In this document: positions 35,630 to 44,561 of the stretch, piece by piece
Numbering within the stretch: the first letter of the stretch is position 1
How the letters are laid out: each line of letters starts with the position of its first letter
The notes under the pieces: model-generated
The model's database searches: none
Seen by the model: the letters and a program-made list of their open reading frames with translations, nothing else
Told to the model about the DNA's origin: nothing
From: an uncultured Clostridia bacterium
GTDB lineage: Bacteria > Bacillota > Clostridia > TANB77 > CAG-508
NCBI GenBank assembly: GCA_944392605.1
Contig: CALXXE010000004.1
Coordinates: forward strand, 84,859 to 148,858
Length of the DNA stretch: 64,000 nt
Direction: 5' to 3'
Program-made: the position numbers and the translations under genes

Positions 35630-37822
35630 TTGCAAGAACAACCAAATAAAACCATTCAGGATGTAATAGCTAAAAGAAAAGAACATTCAAGAAGAGTAGA
35701 TAGTAAATTAATAATGAAAGCATATAATTATGCAAATAGTCATCATGGAGACCAATTAAGAAAATCAGGTGAACCATATATAATCCACCCACTTAATGTT
35801 GCATATATTTTAGCAGATATAGGATTAGATGATAGTACAATTGCAGCAGCTCTTTTACATGACGTTGTAGAAGATACAGAGGTAACAGAAAATGATATAA
35901 CAAAGGAATTTGGGCAAGAAATATCAGATATGGTAGCTGGTGTTACAAAACTTGGTAATATTTCTTTTGCATCAGTGGAAGAACAACAAGTAGAAGATTA
36001 TAGAAAAATGTTCTTAGCAATGGGAAAAGATATAAGAGTTATATTAATAAAATTAGCAGATAGACTTCATAATATGAGAACATTAAAATTCTTAAAAAGA
36101 GATAGGCAAATAGCAATTAGTAAGGAAACAATGGATTTATATGCGCCACTTGCAAATAGATTAGGTCTCTATTCTCTAAAATGGGAGCTAGAAGACTTAG
36201 CATTTAAGTATTTGTATCCAGATGAATATCATGAATTAGTTGAAGGGATTAATAAAAAGAGAGAAGAAAGATTACAGTTTATAGAAAAGATAATGGCAGA
36301 CATAAGAGTTGCTTTAAAGAAACATAGAATTGATGCAGAAGTAACAGGAAGAGCAAAACATTTATACAGTATTTATAGGAAAATGAAAAGAGACAATAAG
36401 ACCTTAGACCAAATATATGATTTATTCGCACTAAGAATTTTAGTTAATTCAGTAAAAGATTGTTATGCGGCATTAGGAGTGGTGCATGAGTTATATAGCC
36501 CTATGCCAGGAAGGTTTAAAGATTATATAGCGGTTCCAAAACCTAATATGTATCAATCAATACATACAACATTATTAGGAGAAAATGGAACACCTTTTGA
36601 AGTACAAATACGTACTTGGGAAATGCATCATATAGCAGAATATGGTATTGCTGCACACTGGGCATATAAAGAAGCAAGTTATTTTGGAAGAAAACAATCT
36701 GTAAAAGTTACAGATGATAAATTAGCATGGCTTCGTGAAACATTAGAGTGGCAAAAAGATATGCAAGACCCACAAGAGTTTTTGGATACATTAAAAACAG
36801 AATTATTTGAAGATGAAGTATATGTATTTACACCAAAAGGAAAAATTATTGTATTACCTAGAGGAGCAACTCCTATAGATTTTGCATATAGCATACATCA
36901 AGAAATTGGAAATAAAATGACAGGATGTAAGATAAACAGTAAAATGATGCCAATTATAACCACTTTAAGAAATGGAGATATAGTAGATATTATAACATCA
37001 GATAACTCAAAAGGTCCAAGTAGAGACTGGCTCAAATTTGTAAAAAGTTCAAGTGCTAAGAATAAAATAAAATCTTGGTTTAAGAAAGCACAAAGAGCAG
37101 AGAATATTGAAAAAGGAAAAGACTTAATAGAAAAAGAATTAAAAAGGATAGGATTCTCACATGCGGATTTATTTAAAAATCAATATGTAGAACCAATGAT
37201 GGAAAAATATCGTTATAAAAACCTAGATGATATGTACTTAGCAGTAGGCTTTGGAGCGAATTCAGCAGGAAAGGTAATTGCAAGATTATTACAAGAATAT
37301 AGAAAAGAACACCAAGAAGAAGAAGTTGAAGAAAAAATAAAAGAACTTGCTAAAGCAAAACAAAGAAAACCAAAAGCTTCAAGTTCCGGAATTATAGTAA
37401 AAGGAATTGACAATTGCTTAGTAAAATTATCAAAATGCTGTAATCCACTTCCAGGTGACGAAATAGTAGGTTATATAACAAAAGGAAGAGGAGTATCTGT
37501 ACATAGAAAAGATTGTCCTAATATCAAAAGTTTAATTTCTGAAGAAAATAGAATGATAGATGTAGAATGGTATGTAGAAAATAAAGAAAGTTACCAAGCA
37601 GACATAGAAATTCATTCAAATGACAGATCTGGTTTATTATTAGATATACTAAAAGAAATTGGAACTACAAAAGCAACAATATTGGGAGTAAAAACTAAGA
37701 CAACTAAGGAAAGAATTGCGATTATTAATATAACATTAGAAGTACAAGGACTAGACGAATTGAATAAAGCAATTAAAGCAATAAGAAAAGTAGACAGTGT
37801 ATATGATGTGAGACGTGCTTAA
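35630..37822 (+). CDS. rel: Bifunctional (p)ppGpp synthetase/hydrolase (RSH)
   Basis: Rel makes and degrades (p)ppGpp in the stringent response. The 730-residue protein has the full order: HD hydrolase domain with LLHDVVEDTEV and KLADRLHNMRTL, synthetase with GRAKHLYSIYRKM and RFKDYIAVPKPNMYQSIHTT, TGS domain (VYVFTPKGKIIVLPRGATPIDFAY, quoted as PRGATPIDFAY), a conserved-cysteine region with KCCNPLPGDEI and HRKDCPN, and a C-terminal ACT domain. TTG 35630 is chosen because AGGGGTGAT lies about nine bases upstream; GTG 35621 would overlap it. Confidence 0.93.
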   Translation: MQEQPNKTIQDVIAKRKEHSRRVDSKLIMKAYNYANSHHGDQLRKSGEPYIIHPLNVAYILADIGLDDSTIAAALLHDVVEDTEVTENDITKEFGQEISDMVAGVTKLGNISFASVEEQQVEDYRKMFLAMGKDIRVILIKLADRLHNMRTLKFLKRDRQIAISKETMDLYAPLANRLGLYSLKWELEDLAFKYLYPDEYHELVEGINKKREERLQFIEKIMADIRVALKKHRIDAEVTGRAKHLYSIYRKMKRDNKTLDQIYDLFALRILVNSVKDCYAALGVVHELYSPMPGRFKDYIAVPKPNMYQSIHTTLLGENGTPFEVQIRTWEMHHIAEYGIAAHWAYKEASYFGRKQSVKVTDDKLAWLRETLEWQKDMQDPQEFLDTLKTELFEDEVYVFTPKGKIIVLPRGATPIDFAYSIHQEIGNKMTGCKINSKMMPIITTLRNGDIVDIITSDNSKGPSRDWLKFVKSSSAKNKIKSWFKKAQRAENIEKGKDLIEKELKRIGFSHADLFKNQYVEPMMEKYRYKNLDDMYLAVGFGANSAGKVIARLLQEYRKEHQEEEVEEKIKELAKAKQRKPKASSSGIIVKGIDNCLVKLSKCCNPLPGDEIVGYITKGRGVSVHRKDCPNIKSLISEENRMIDVEWYVENKESYQADIEIHSNDRSGLLLDILKEIGTTKATILGVKTKTTKERIAIINITLEVQGLDELNKAIKAIRKVDSVYDVRRA

Positions 37823-37846
37823 AATAAATAATAGGAAGGATTTAAA

Positions 37847-38494
37847 ATGATACTAAAAGAACTAAAGATTAATACTTGGGTAGGAGACCCAACAAATTGT
37901 TATATTGTTTTTGATGAAGAATCGAAAGAAACTATGGTAATAGACCCAGCAGGTGATGTAGAAAAACAAGAAGAGCTAATTAATATATTAGGAGGAAAGT
38001 TAAAATATATTTATCTAACACATTGCCATGGAGATCATATAGTTGGTGTACCAGACTTAAAACAAAAATGTGGAGGAAAAATATTAATTCATTTTGAAGA
38101 TAGCGAAGGTTTAAATAATGCAGAAATAAATTTAACACCATATATTTTAGAAAAACAAATAGAATTAGAAGCGGATTCTAGAATTGAAGATGGAGACTTA
38201 ATACATTTAGGAGACTTAGAGTTTAAAGTAATACATACTCCTGGACATACTAAAGGAGGAACTTCTCTTTATTGTGAAAAAGAGGGGTGCGTATTTACAG
38301 GAGATACATTATTTAGAGGAACATGGGGAAGAACTGATTGTCCAACAGGAAGCTTGGAGAATATAATGGATTCAATTATAAATAAATTACTTGTTCTTCC
38401 AGATGATACTATATGTTATCCAGGACATGGACTAAGTACTAAAATAAGAGATGAAAAACCAATTTATTTAGAATTAAAGCCAAAATTAATATAA
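37847..38494 (+). CDS. MBL-fold hydrolase (glyoxalase II-like)
   Basis: The 215-residue protein is a single-domain metallo-beta-lactamase fold hydrolase like small glyoxalase II-type proteins. Metal ligands are visible in THCHGDHIVG (HxHxDH, residues about 59-68), HTPGHTKGG (about 125), FTGDTLF and YPGHG. The gene between rel and hisS matches many Clostridia. Substrate is unknown; thioester hydrolysis such as S-lactoylglutathione or bacillithiol derivatives is possible but not shown. AGGAAGG precedes ATG. Confidence 0.88.
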   Translation: MILKELKINTWVGDPTNCYIVFDEESKETMVIDPAGDVEKQEELINILGGKLKYIYLTHCHGDHIVGVPDLKQKCGGKILIHFEDSEGLNNAEINLTPYILEKQIELEADSRIEDGDLIHLGDLEFKVIHTPGHTKGGTSLYCEKEGCVFTGDTLFRGTWGRTDCPTGSLENIMDSIINKLLVLPDDTICYPGHGLSTKIRDEKPIYLELKPKLI

Positions 38495-38516
38495 GATATA
38501 GAAGGGAGAAATGAAA

Positions 38517-39857
38517 ATGGCAAAAACAGAACCAAGAACATTATCTGGTTTTATGGAATTGTTACCAAATGATCAAATTCTATTTAACCAAATGATGAAT
38601 ACTATTGAAGAAACTTACCAAAGATTCGGATTTCTACCATTAGATACTCCTATAATAGAATTATCAGAAGTGCTACTTGCAAAAGCAGGAGGAGAGACAG
38701 AAAAACAAATATATAGATTTAACAGAGGAGATAATGATTTATCATTAAGATTTGATTTAACTGTTCCTCTTGCTAAATATGTAGCAAAAAATTATGGGAA
38801 TTTAAGTTTTCCTTTTAGAAGATATCAGATAGGAAAAGTATATCGCGGTGAAAGAACACAAAAAGGAAGATTTAGAGAATTTTACCAATGTGATATAGAC
38901 ATTATAGGTGATGGAGAATTAGATTTGATTAATGACGCGGAACTTCCAAGTGTTATTTATATGATTTTTACTAAACTTGGATTTTCTAATTTTACTATTA
39001 GAATTAATAATAGAAAAATATTAAATGGATTATTTGAAAGTATTGGTCAAAAAGATAATTCTGTAGAAATTTTAAGAATTATAGATAAGATAGATAAAAT
39101 TGGAAAAGAAGCCGTTATAGAAGAATTAGAAAAAATAAATGTAGGAAGCAAGCAAATAGATAAGATAGTGAGCTTTATAGAGATATCAGGAAGTAATGAT
39201 GAGAAACTAGAAAAACTAAAAGCTTTGAAAATCGAAAATGAAGTATTTAATAAAGGACTAGATGAACTTGACTATGTTGTTAATAATATGAGATTATTTG
39301 GCATTCCTGAGTCAAATATACAAGTAGATTTAACAATTGCAAGAGGACTTGATTATTATACAGGAACAGTTTATGAAACATTCTTAAATGATTATAGAGA
39401 ACTAGGAAGTGTATGTTCAGGCGGAAGATATGAGAACCTAGCAGAAAACTATACGGATAAAAAGCTACCAGGTGTTGGAATATCAATTGGATTAACACGT
39501 CTTTTCTATAAATTACAAGAATTAAATCTAATAAAAACAGAGAAAAAATCAATTTCAGATGTATTAGTAATTCCAATGGTAGAAGATTTATCAGTTCCAA
39601 TTAAAGTTGCAAATACTTTAAGAAGTAATGGTGTAAATACAGAAATATATTTAAATAACAAAAAATTAAAAGCTAAATTTAAATATGCTGATAAACTTGA
39701 AATTCCATATGTTATTGTAATTGGAGAAGATGAAATAGAAAAGCAAGTTGTTAAATTAAAGAATATGAAAACAGGAGAAGAGCAAGAAATTAAACTAGAA
39801 GATATCGACAGCCTAAAATTATATAAAAACAAACAAATAGAATGGAAATTTATATAA
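38517..39857 (+). CDS. hisS: Histidine--tRNA ligase
   Basis: HisRS charges tRNA-His. The 446-residue class II synthetase shows motif 1 near YQRFGFLPLDTPIIE, motif 2 FRRYQIGKVYRGERTQKGRFREFYQCDIDIIG (short hallmark YRGERTQKGRFREF), the His-specific LARGLDYYTG-like IARGLDYYTGTVYE, and motif 3 GVGISIGLTRLF, with a C-terminal anticodon-binding domain from about residue 345. ATG 38517 is preferred to 38511: GAAGGGAG ends at 38508. No T-box or histidine leader was seen upstream; it probably belongs to the recJ-rel run. Confidence 0.95.
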   Translation: MAKTEPRTLSGFMELLPNDQILFNQMMNTIEETYQRFGFLPLDTPIIELSEVLLAKAGGETEKQIYRFNRGDNDLSLRFDLTVPLAKYVAKNYGNLSFPFRRYQIGKVYRGERTQKGRFREFYQCDIDIIGDGELDLINDAELPSVIYMIFTKLGFSNFTIRINNRKILNGLFESIGQKDNSVEILRIIDKIDKIGKEAVIEELEKINVGSKQIDKIVSFIEISGSNDEKLEKLKALKIENEVFNKGLDELDYVVNNMRLFGIPESNIQVDLTIARGLDYYTGTVYETFLNDYRELGSVCSGGRYENLAENYTDKKLPGVGISIGLTRLFYKLQELNLIKTEKKSISDVLVIPMVEDLSVPIKVANTLRSNGVNTEIYLNNKKLKAKFKYADKLEIPYVIVIGEDEIEKQVVKLKNMKTGEEQEIKLEDIDSLKLYKNKQIEWKFI

Positions 39858-39865
39858 AAAACTCA

Positions 39866-39894
39866 TTGACAAAAAAATGATAATAGTGTAATAT
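39866..39894 (+). promoter_or_regulatory. Near-consensus promoter of the small peptide unit
   Basis: TTGACA (39866-39871), 17-bp spacer, TAATAT (39889-39894). Confidence 0.78.
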
Positions 39895-39932
39895 TCATTA
39901 GAAGAAACCAAAGAAAAAGGGAGTATAAATAC

Positions 39933-40022
39933 ATGAAAAAAGTAGAAGCTAAAAGCCTTGAGGCTGTACACACGCGCACACACACAAGACTGTTAGTAAA
40001 TAATACAATAATAAATAAGTAA
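39933..40022 (+). CDS. Predicted 29-residue peptide with His-Thr-Arg core
   Basis: A short ORF encoding MKKVEAKSLEA, then VHTRTHTRLLV, then NNTIINK. It has a strong ribosome site (AAAGGGAG about eight bases upstream), its own promoter and an immediate terminator, so the unit appears designed for expression. The CACACGCGCACACACACA microsatellite encodes the HTRTHTR core. No family is recognised. It could be a small protein, a leader peptide or a coding decoy within a small RNA; the near-complete transcription unit favours a real product. Confidence 0.5.
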   Translation: MKKVEAKSLEAVHTRTHTRLLVNNTIINK

Positions 40023-40030
40023 AATAGATA

Positions 40031-40080
40031 AAAAAGATAGTAATAAAACAAAGAATGAGGTTTTGTTACTGTCTTTTTGC
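40031..40080 (+). terminator. Intrinsic terminator of the small peptide unit
   Basis: Stem of about 14 bp plus A/T extension (GATAGTAATAAAAC with GTTTTGTTACTGTC, two G-U pairs), then TTTTT. Confidence 0.85.
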
Positions 40081-40149
40081 ACTTTTTAAATAGTTATTAA
40101 ATTTTTAAATTTTTAATATAAGAATAAATAAAAGGGAGGAAAAAGAATA

Positions 40150-41433
40150 ATGAAGGAACAGAAGAAAATATTTAAGAAAGAGGAGCGAGGAATTACACTA
40201 ATAGCATTGGTAATAACTATCATTGTACTTCTGATTTTAGCAGGAGTATCAATTACAATGCTAACAGGAGATAATGGAATATTAACTCAAGCACAAAGGG
40301 CAAAGAATGAGACAGAAGCTGCAGCAGCAAATGAAGCAGCAACTCTTGATGAATACAATAATGTTTTAAATAATTGGATAAATGGTGGGACAGCAGAGCC
40401 GGAAGATGAATGGGATTTAAGTAAGGTTGATAAAGTCGAAAGTGCAGATGAAACGCCAGTAATAGTACCCGTTCCAAAGGGATACACAGCATCAAAAGCT
40501 ACAGGGGAGAACACAGTAGAGGATGGGTTTGTAATTTACGAGGGAGAAAATGAGGTGACAGATTCAAATAAGGAAGAGGCACAAATAACAAGAAATCAAT
40601 TTGTCTGGGTACCAGTAGCAAATGTAGATGAAATGTATGGTACAGATAGTACCGGTAAGAAATGGGGAAAAACATATGAATTTTATGAATCTGGAATTCG
40701 TGAATATTATGCTTGGGAAGAACAGAATGGAATAATGATAATAGATCCAGATGATAGTCGAGAACCAGATGTAGCAACAGATTATGATTCTAATAATAAT
40801 AATTTACAAGAAGCAGGATTAGATTCGAATGCTACTGTAGATACATTTAAATTACAGATGGAAACAGATTTTAATAATATGATAGCAAGCGTAGGAAAAT
40901 ATGGTGGGTTCTATATAGGAAGATATGAAACAGGAAACACTTCTCAATCAGAAGCAGTAGTAGTAAAAAATAATACAGATATAAAATCAGGAACATGGTA
41001 TACACATTATAAATTAGGCAAGGATATCGCTGCTAATAACAATGTATCGACTACAATGGTATTTGCGAGCCAATGGGATGCTGTAATGAAATGGATGTAT
41101 AACAGCGGAAATGAAGAGAAGAAAAAGTATACTTATGATAGTACAGGCAAAGGAAATTATAGAGATACAAATGGAAATGAAATAATTCCAACAGGTTCTA
41201 ATCCTGCATATGGAGTAAACAACATCTATGATATGGCAGGAAATGTGTGGGAGTGGACACTTCAAGTGTTTGGAAGTCATACGAGACTTATTCGAGGAGG
41301 ATATTATGCTTGTTTAGGATATCCAGCTATAGGAGGTAATGGGAGTCCAGCATCTGGATGGCATAGTGATACTCCTACATCTGGTGGTTCATTTGGTGGT
41401 GACGGAAGTAGAATAGCATTGTATATAAATTAA
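40150..41433 (+). CDS. Prepilin-like protein with FGE/sulfatase-type (C-type-lectin-like) C-terminal domain
   Basis: The 427-residue protein starts with a class III/type IV prepilin-like signal: basic leader, Gly, then ITLIALVITIIVLLILAG (cleavage expected after the Gly; pilin Glu5 is Ala here). A coiled stalk with Ala/Glu-rich segment follows, then a formylglycine-generating-enzyme-like fold: QFVWVPVANV, GGFYIGRYETGN, NIYDMAGNVWEWT and the end-module LIRGGYYACLG ... SRIALYIN. This layout is common in gut Clostridia surface proteins, and in some phage and bacterial systems this fold is the variable target of diversity-generating retroelements. No pilus assembly genes or reverse transcriptase are in the window. 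Strong ribosome site AAGGGAGG. Confidence 0.82.
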   Translation: MKEQKKIFKKEERGITLIALVITIIVLLILAGVSITMLTGDNGILTQAQRAKNETEAAAANEAATLDEYNNVLNNWINGGTAEPEDEWDLSKVDKVESADETPVIVPVPKGYTASKATGENTVEDGFVIYEGENEVTDSNKEEAQITRNQFVWVPVANVDEMYGTDSTGKKWGKTYEFYESGIREYYAWEEQNGIMIIDPDDSREPDVATDYDSNNNNLQEAGLDSNATVDTFKLQMETDFNNMIASVGKYGGFYIGRYETGNTSQSEAVVVKNNTDIKSGTWYTHYKLGKDIAANNNVSTTMVFASQWDAVMKWMYNSGNEEKKKYTYDSTGKGNYRDTNGNEIIPTGSNPAYGVNNIYDMAGNVWEWTLQVFGSHTRLIRGGYYACLGYPAIGGNGSPASGWHSDTPTSGGSFGGDGSRIALYIN

Positions 41434-41450
41434 AATAAATAATATAAATA

Positions 41451-41482
41451 AAACATGGTGAAATCTACACCATGTTTATTTA
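41451..41482. terminator. Bidirectional terminator
   Basis: 10-bp stem AAACATGGTG/CACCATGTTT, seven-base loop; it overlaps the stop of the minus-strand regulator gene. Confidence 0.85.
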
Positions 41483-42108
41483 TACAATAATGTAATTATT
41501 TTACCATTTTTCTTAATAAAGTTTTCTTCCTTTAAAAGTTTTAGTTCTCTCATCATAGCACTTCTGTCAACACTTAAGTAATCTGCTAAGTCTGTAAGGG
41601 AAAAAGGAAGTTTAAATGTTTTACTTAAATTTCTAGTAGAAAGGAGATTAAAGTATCCAAGAAGTTTATCTCTAGTAGATCTTTTAGTAAGAAGCTCAAC
41701 TCTCATATTTAGGCTTGTTACTTTATCAAGAATTAGTTCAGGTAAATATTCAGAAAGTTTTTGGTGAAATTTACAATTTTGTTTACATTTGTAATGGATA
41801 TCTTGATAACTATATATTAAAACTTCACATTTTGATCTTGCTTCAACTGATAATTCATTATTAGTTGTAACATTATAAAAAACTTCACCAAAAATATCAT
41901 TTTTTGAGAAATGTTCTATTATAGTTCTATTACCGTTTAAATCATAACGAACTAAATCTGCATTACCAGAAATTAGAATGCAGAATTGGTTTCTTTTTTG
42001 TATATAAGATGTAATTACTTGATTTTTATCAAAAGACTTTTTTTGTACTTTATTACAGTTGTTTTCGAACTCTTTAATAAAATTTTCTACATCGAAATTA
42101 GAATTCAT
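41476..42108 (-). CDS. Crp/Fnr family transcriptional regulator
   Basis: The 210-residue regulator has an N-terminal cyclic-nucleotide-binding-like beta domain (ILISGNADLVRYDLNGNRTIIEHFSKNDIFGEV, quoted in part), a dimer helix, and a C-terminal winged HTH with LTDLADYLSVDRSAMMRELKLLKEENFI. There are several cysteines, including a C-x3-C (CKQNC), which could hold an Fe-S cluster; this is inference. It is divergent from nrdD, and palindromes TGTTGC-N4-GCAACA lie in front of both genes, so it probably controls nrdD in response to redox or oxygen. GGGAG precedes the start. Confidence 0.85.
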   Translation of the reverse strand: MNSNFDVENFIKEFENNCNKVQKKSFDKNQVITSYIQKRNQFCILISGNADLVRYDLNGNRTIIEHFSKNDIFGEVFYNVTTNNELSVEARSKCEVLIYSYQDIHYKCKQNCKFHQKLSEYLPELILDKVTSLNMRVELLTKRSTRDKLLGYFNLLSTRNLSKTFKLPFSLTDLADYLSVDRSAMMRELKLLKEENFIKKNGKIITLLYK

Positions 42109-42151
42109 TTTGATTCTCCCTTTTTATCTTTTATTATTATAATACAAAAAG

Positions 42152-42180
42152 ATTATAATATAGAAAAGTTGCAAATGCAA
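42152..42180 (-). promoter_or_regulatory. Promoter of the Crp/Fnr regulator gene
   Basis: Minus-strand TTGCAT (42175-42180), 17-bp spacer, TATAAT (42152-42157). The -35 lies inside the operator at 42168-42181, as expected for autorepression. Confidence 0.65.
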
Positions 42181-42181
42181 C
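42168..42181. promoter_or_regulatory. Operator O1, GTTGC-AAAT-GCAAC
   Basis: Inverted repeat matching the second site at 42323-42338; overlaps the -35 of the regulator promoter. Confidence 0.65.
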
Positions 42182-42322
42182 AAGAATAGAAAATATTTTA
42201 TATAAAAATATACATAAAAAATAACAATAAAAGAAATTAACTCGTAATATTTCTGTAATATAAATGTAATATTTTAGCCAATTCTTAGAACAAAGCAAGG
42301 TATAAAATCCGACAAACTTTTT

Positions 42323-42338
42323 TGTTGCTTTTGCAACA
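42323..42338. promoter_or_regulatory. Operator O2, TGTTGC-TTTT-GCAACA, upstream of nrdD
   Basis: Perfect 6-4-6 inverted repeat. Its centre (42330.5) is about 41 bases upstream of the start expected from TATAAT at 42359-42364, the classic class II Crp/Fnr activation position. No good -35 is present, which suits an activator-dependent promoter. Confidence 0.7.
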
Positions 42339-42358
42339 GAAAAACAAAAATGTTGATA

Positions 42359-42364
42359 TATAAT
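42359..42364 (+). promoter_or_regulatory. -10 element of nrdD
   Basis: TATAAT without a matching -35 hexamer at 16-18 bp. Confidence 0.65.
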
Positions 42365-42398
42365 AAGACCATAAATTTACTTAAGGGGGAAATGTAAA

Positions 42399-44525
42399 AT
42401 GAAAGTTATCAAAAGAGATGGAAGAGCTGTAGACTTTGATAGAGAAAAGATTAGAGTCGCAATCTCTAAAGCAAACAAAGAGGTAAAGCCTAAAGAAAGA
42501 GCTACAAAAGAAGATATGAATGAAATAATTACATATATCGAGGATTTAGGTAAAAAAAGAATTTTAGTAGAGGATATTCAAGATATTATTGAGCAAAAAC
42601 TTATGGAACTACAAAAATATGAGTTATCAAAAAAATATATTGTATATCGTTATACAAGAGCATTAGTTAGAAAACAAAATACAACTGATGAATCAATCTT
42701 AGGATTAATTAGAAATGAAAACAAAGAATTAGCAGAAGAAAATTCAAACAAAAATACAATGCTTGCTTCTACTCAAAGAGATTATATAGCAGGAGAAGTA
42801 TCAAGAGATTTAACAAAAAGAATGTTATTACCAGAGAAAATTTCAAAAGCACATGAGGACGGAATTTTACATTTCCACGACGCGGATTATTTTATTCAAC
42901 CAATATTCAATTGCTGTTTAATAAATATATCAGATATGTTAGATAATGGAACAGTAATGAATGGTAAAATGATAGAAAGTCCAAAAAGTTTCCAAGTTGC
43001 ATGTACAGTAACTACACAAATAATTGCAGCAGTTGCAAGTAACCAATATGGTGGACAATCAGTAGATTTAATTCATTTAGGAAAATATTTAAGAAAAAGC
43101 TATAATAAATTTAAAAAAGAAATTGAAACTAAATATAAAGGAAAAATAACAGATGATATAATAGAAGGAATAGTACAAGATAGATTAAAAGCAGAATTAA
43201 AAGCAGGAGTTCAAACAATTCAATATCAAATAAATACTTTAATGACAACAAATGGACAATCTCCTTTCGTAACATTATTCTTACATCTAGAAAAAGATGA
43301 TCCATATATCAAAGAAAATGCAATGATAATTGAAGAAGTGTTAAGACAAAGATATGAAGGAATTAAAAATGAAGCAGGTGTATATGTAACACCAGCATTC
43401 CCAAAACTAGTATATGTATTAGATGAATTTAACTCTCTAAAAGGTGGAGAATATGATTACTTAACAAAACTTGCTGTTAAATGTTCTGCAAAGAGAATGT
43501 ATCCAGATTACATCTCAGCTAAGAAAATGCGTGAAACATATGAAGGAAACGTATTTAGCCCAATGGGATGTAGAAGTTTCCTATCACCTTGGAAAGATGA
43601 AAATGGAAACTACAAATTTGAAGGAAGATTTAATCAAGGGGTTGTAAGTATTAACTTACCACAAATAGGAATAATAGCAGATGGTGATGAAGATAAATTC
43701 TGGAAGTTACTAGATGAAAGACTAGAACTTTGTAAAGAAGCTTTAATGTGTAGACATTATGCTTTACTAGGAACACATTCAGATATAAGCCCAATCCACT
43801 GGCAATATGGAGCATTAGCAAGACTTGAAAAGGGTGAAAAAATCGACAAATTATTATATGGCGGATATTCAACAATATCTCTTGGATATATTGGAATATA
43901 TGAATTAACAAAATTAATGAAAGGTGTTCCACATACAGATCCAAAAGGTCATGATTTTGCAATCAAAGTTATGAAGTATTTAAAGGCAACTGTTGATAGA
44001 TGGAAGAAAGAAACAAATATTGGTTTTGCTTTATATGGTACACCAGCAGAAAGTTTATGTTATAGATTTGCAAGAATAGATAAAGAGAGATTTGGAACGA
44101 TAAAAGATGTAACAGATAAAGGATATTATACGAATTCATACCATGTAGATGTAAGAGAAAAAATAGACGCTTTTGATAAATTAAAATTTGAAAGTGAGTT
44201 CCAAGGAATTTCAACAGGTGGATGTATCTCTTATATAGAAATACCAAATATGGCTAAAAACATAGATGCATTAGAGTCTGTAGTACAATTTATTTATGAT
44301 AATATCCAATATGCAGAATTTAATACAAAATCAGATTACTGTCATGTATGTGGGTTTGATGGAGAAATTATTATAAACAAAGATAATGAGTGGGAATGCC
44401 CAAACTGTGGAAACAAAGACCATAGTAAAATGACAGTAGTAAGAAGAACATGTGGGTACTTAGGAGAAAATTTCTGGAATGTTGGAAAAACTAAAGAAAT
44501 TAAACAAAGAGTAATGCACTTATAG
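42399..44525 (+). CDS. nrdD: Anaerobic ribonucleoside-triphosphate reductase (class III)
   Basis: NrdD reduces NTPs to dNTPs using a glycyl radical made by NrdG, under strict anaerobic conditions. The 708-residue protein begins with an ATP-cone (VIKRDGRAVDFDREKIRVAI...YIVYRYTRALVR, quoted in part) followed by the catalytic barrel with FHDADYF, FNCCLINISDML and GTVMNGKM. Near the C terminus are the zinc site CHVCGF...CPNCGNKD and the glycyl-radical loop RRTCGYLG. No nrdG is adjacent, although the two are often paired. AAGGGGGA precedes ATG. Confidence 0.95.
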   Translation: MKVIKRDGRAVDFDREKIRVAISKANKEVKPKERATKEDMNEIITYIEDLGKKRILVEDIQDIIEQKLMELQKYELSKKYIVYRYTRALVRKQNTTDESILGLIRNENKELAEENSNKNTMLASTQRDYIAGEVSRDLTKRMLLPEKISKAHEDGILHFHDADYFIQPIFNCCLINISDMLDNGTVMNGKMIESPKSFQVACTVTTQIIAAVASNQYGGQSVDLIHLGKYLRKSYNKFKKEIETKYKGKITDDIIEGIVQDRLKAELKAGVQTIQYQINTLMTTNGQSPFVTLFLHLEKDDPYIKENAMIIEEVLRQRYEGIKNEAGVYVTPAFPKLVYVLDEFNSLKGGEYDYLTKLAVKCSAKRMYPDYISAKKMRETYEGNVFSPMGCRSFLSPWKDENGNYKFEGRFNQGVVSINLPQIGIIADGDEDKFWKLLDERLELCKEALMCRHYALLGTHSDISPIHWQYGALARLEKGEKIDKLLYGGYSTISLGYIGIYELTKLMKGVPHTDPKGHDFAIKVMKYLKATVDRWKKETNIGFALYGTPAESLCYRFARIDKERFGTIKDVTDKGYYTNSYHVDVREKIDAFDKLKFESEFQGISTGGCISYIEIPNMAKNIDALESVVQFIYDNIQYAEFNTKSDYCHVCGFDGEIIINKDNEWECPNCGNKDHSKMTVVRRTCGYLGENFWNVGKTKEIKQRVMHL

Positions 44526-44531
44526 TAAAAG

Positions 44532-44560
44532 AGGACAAGTTATATAGCTTGTCCTTTTTT
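44532..44560 (+). terminator. Intrinsic terminator after nrdD
   Basis: 8-bp stem AGGACAAG/CTTGTCCT, loop TTATATAG, then T6. Confidence 0.9.
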
Positions 44561-44561
44561 G

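Noticed and set aside
39973-39990. CACACGCGCACACACACA as a CRISPR-like or regulatory repeat
   Set aside because: It is a short CA microsatellite inside the 29-codon ORF; no spacers or repeats around it.
39858-40149. Histidine attenuator or T-box for hisS
   Set aside because: It lies after hisS, only two His codons occur in the peptide, and no T-box specifier or antiterminator pattern is present.
41281-41433. A complete diversity-generating retroelement
   Set aside because: No reverse transcriptase, accessory protein or template repeat was found in the window; only the target-like fold is present.
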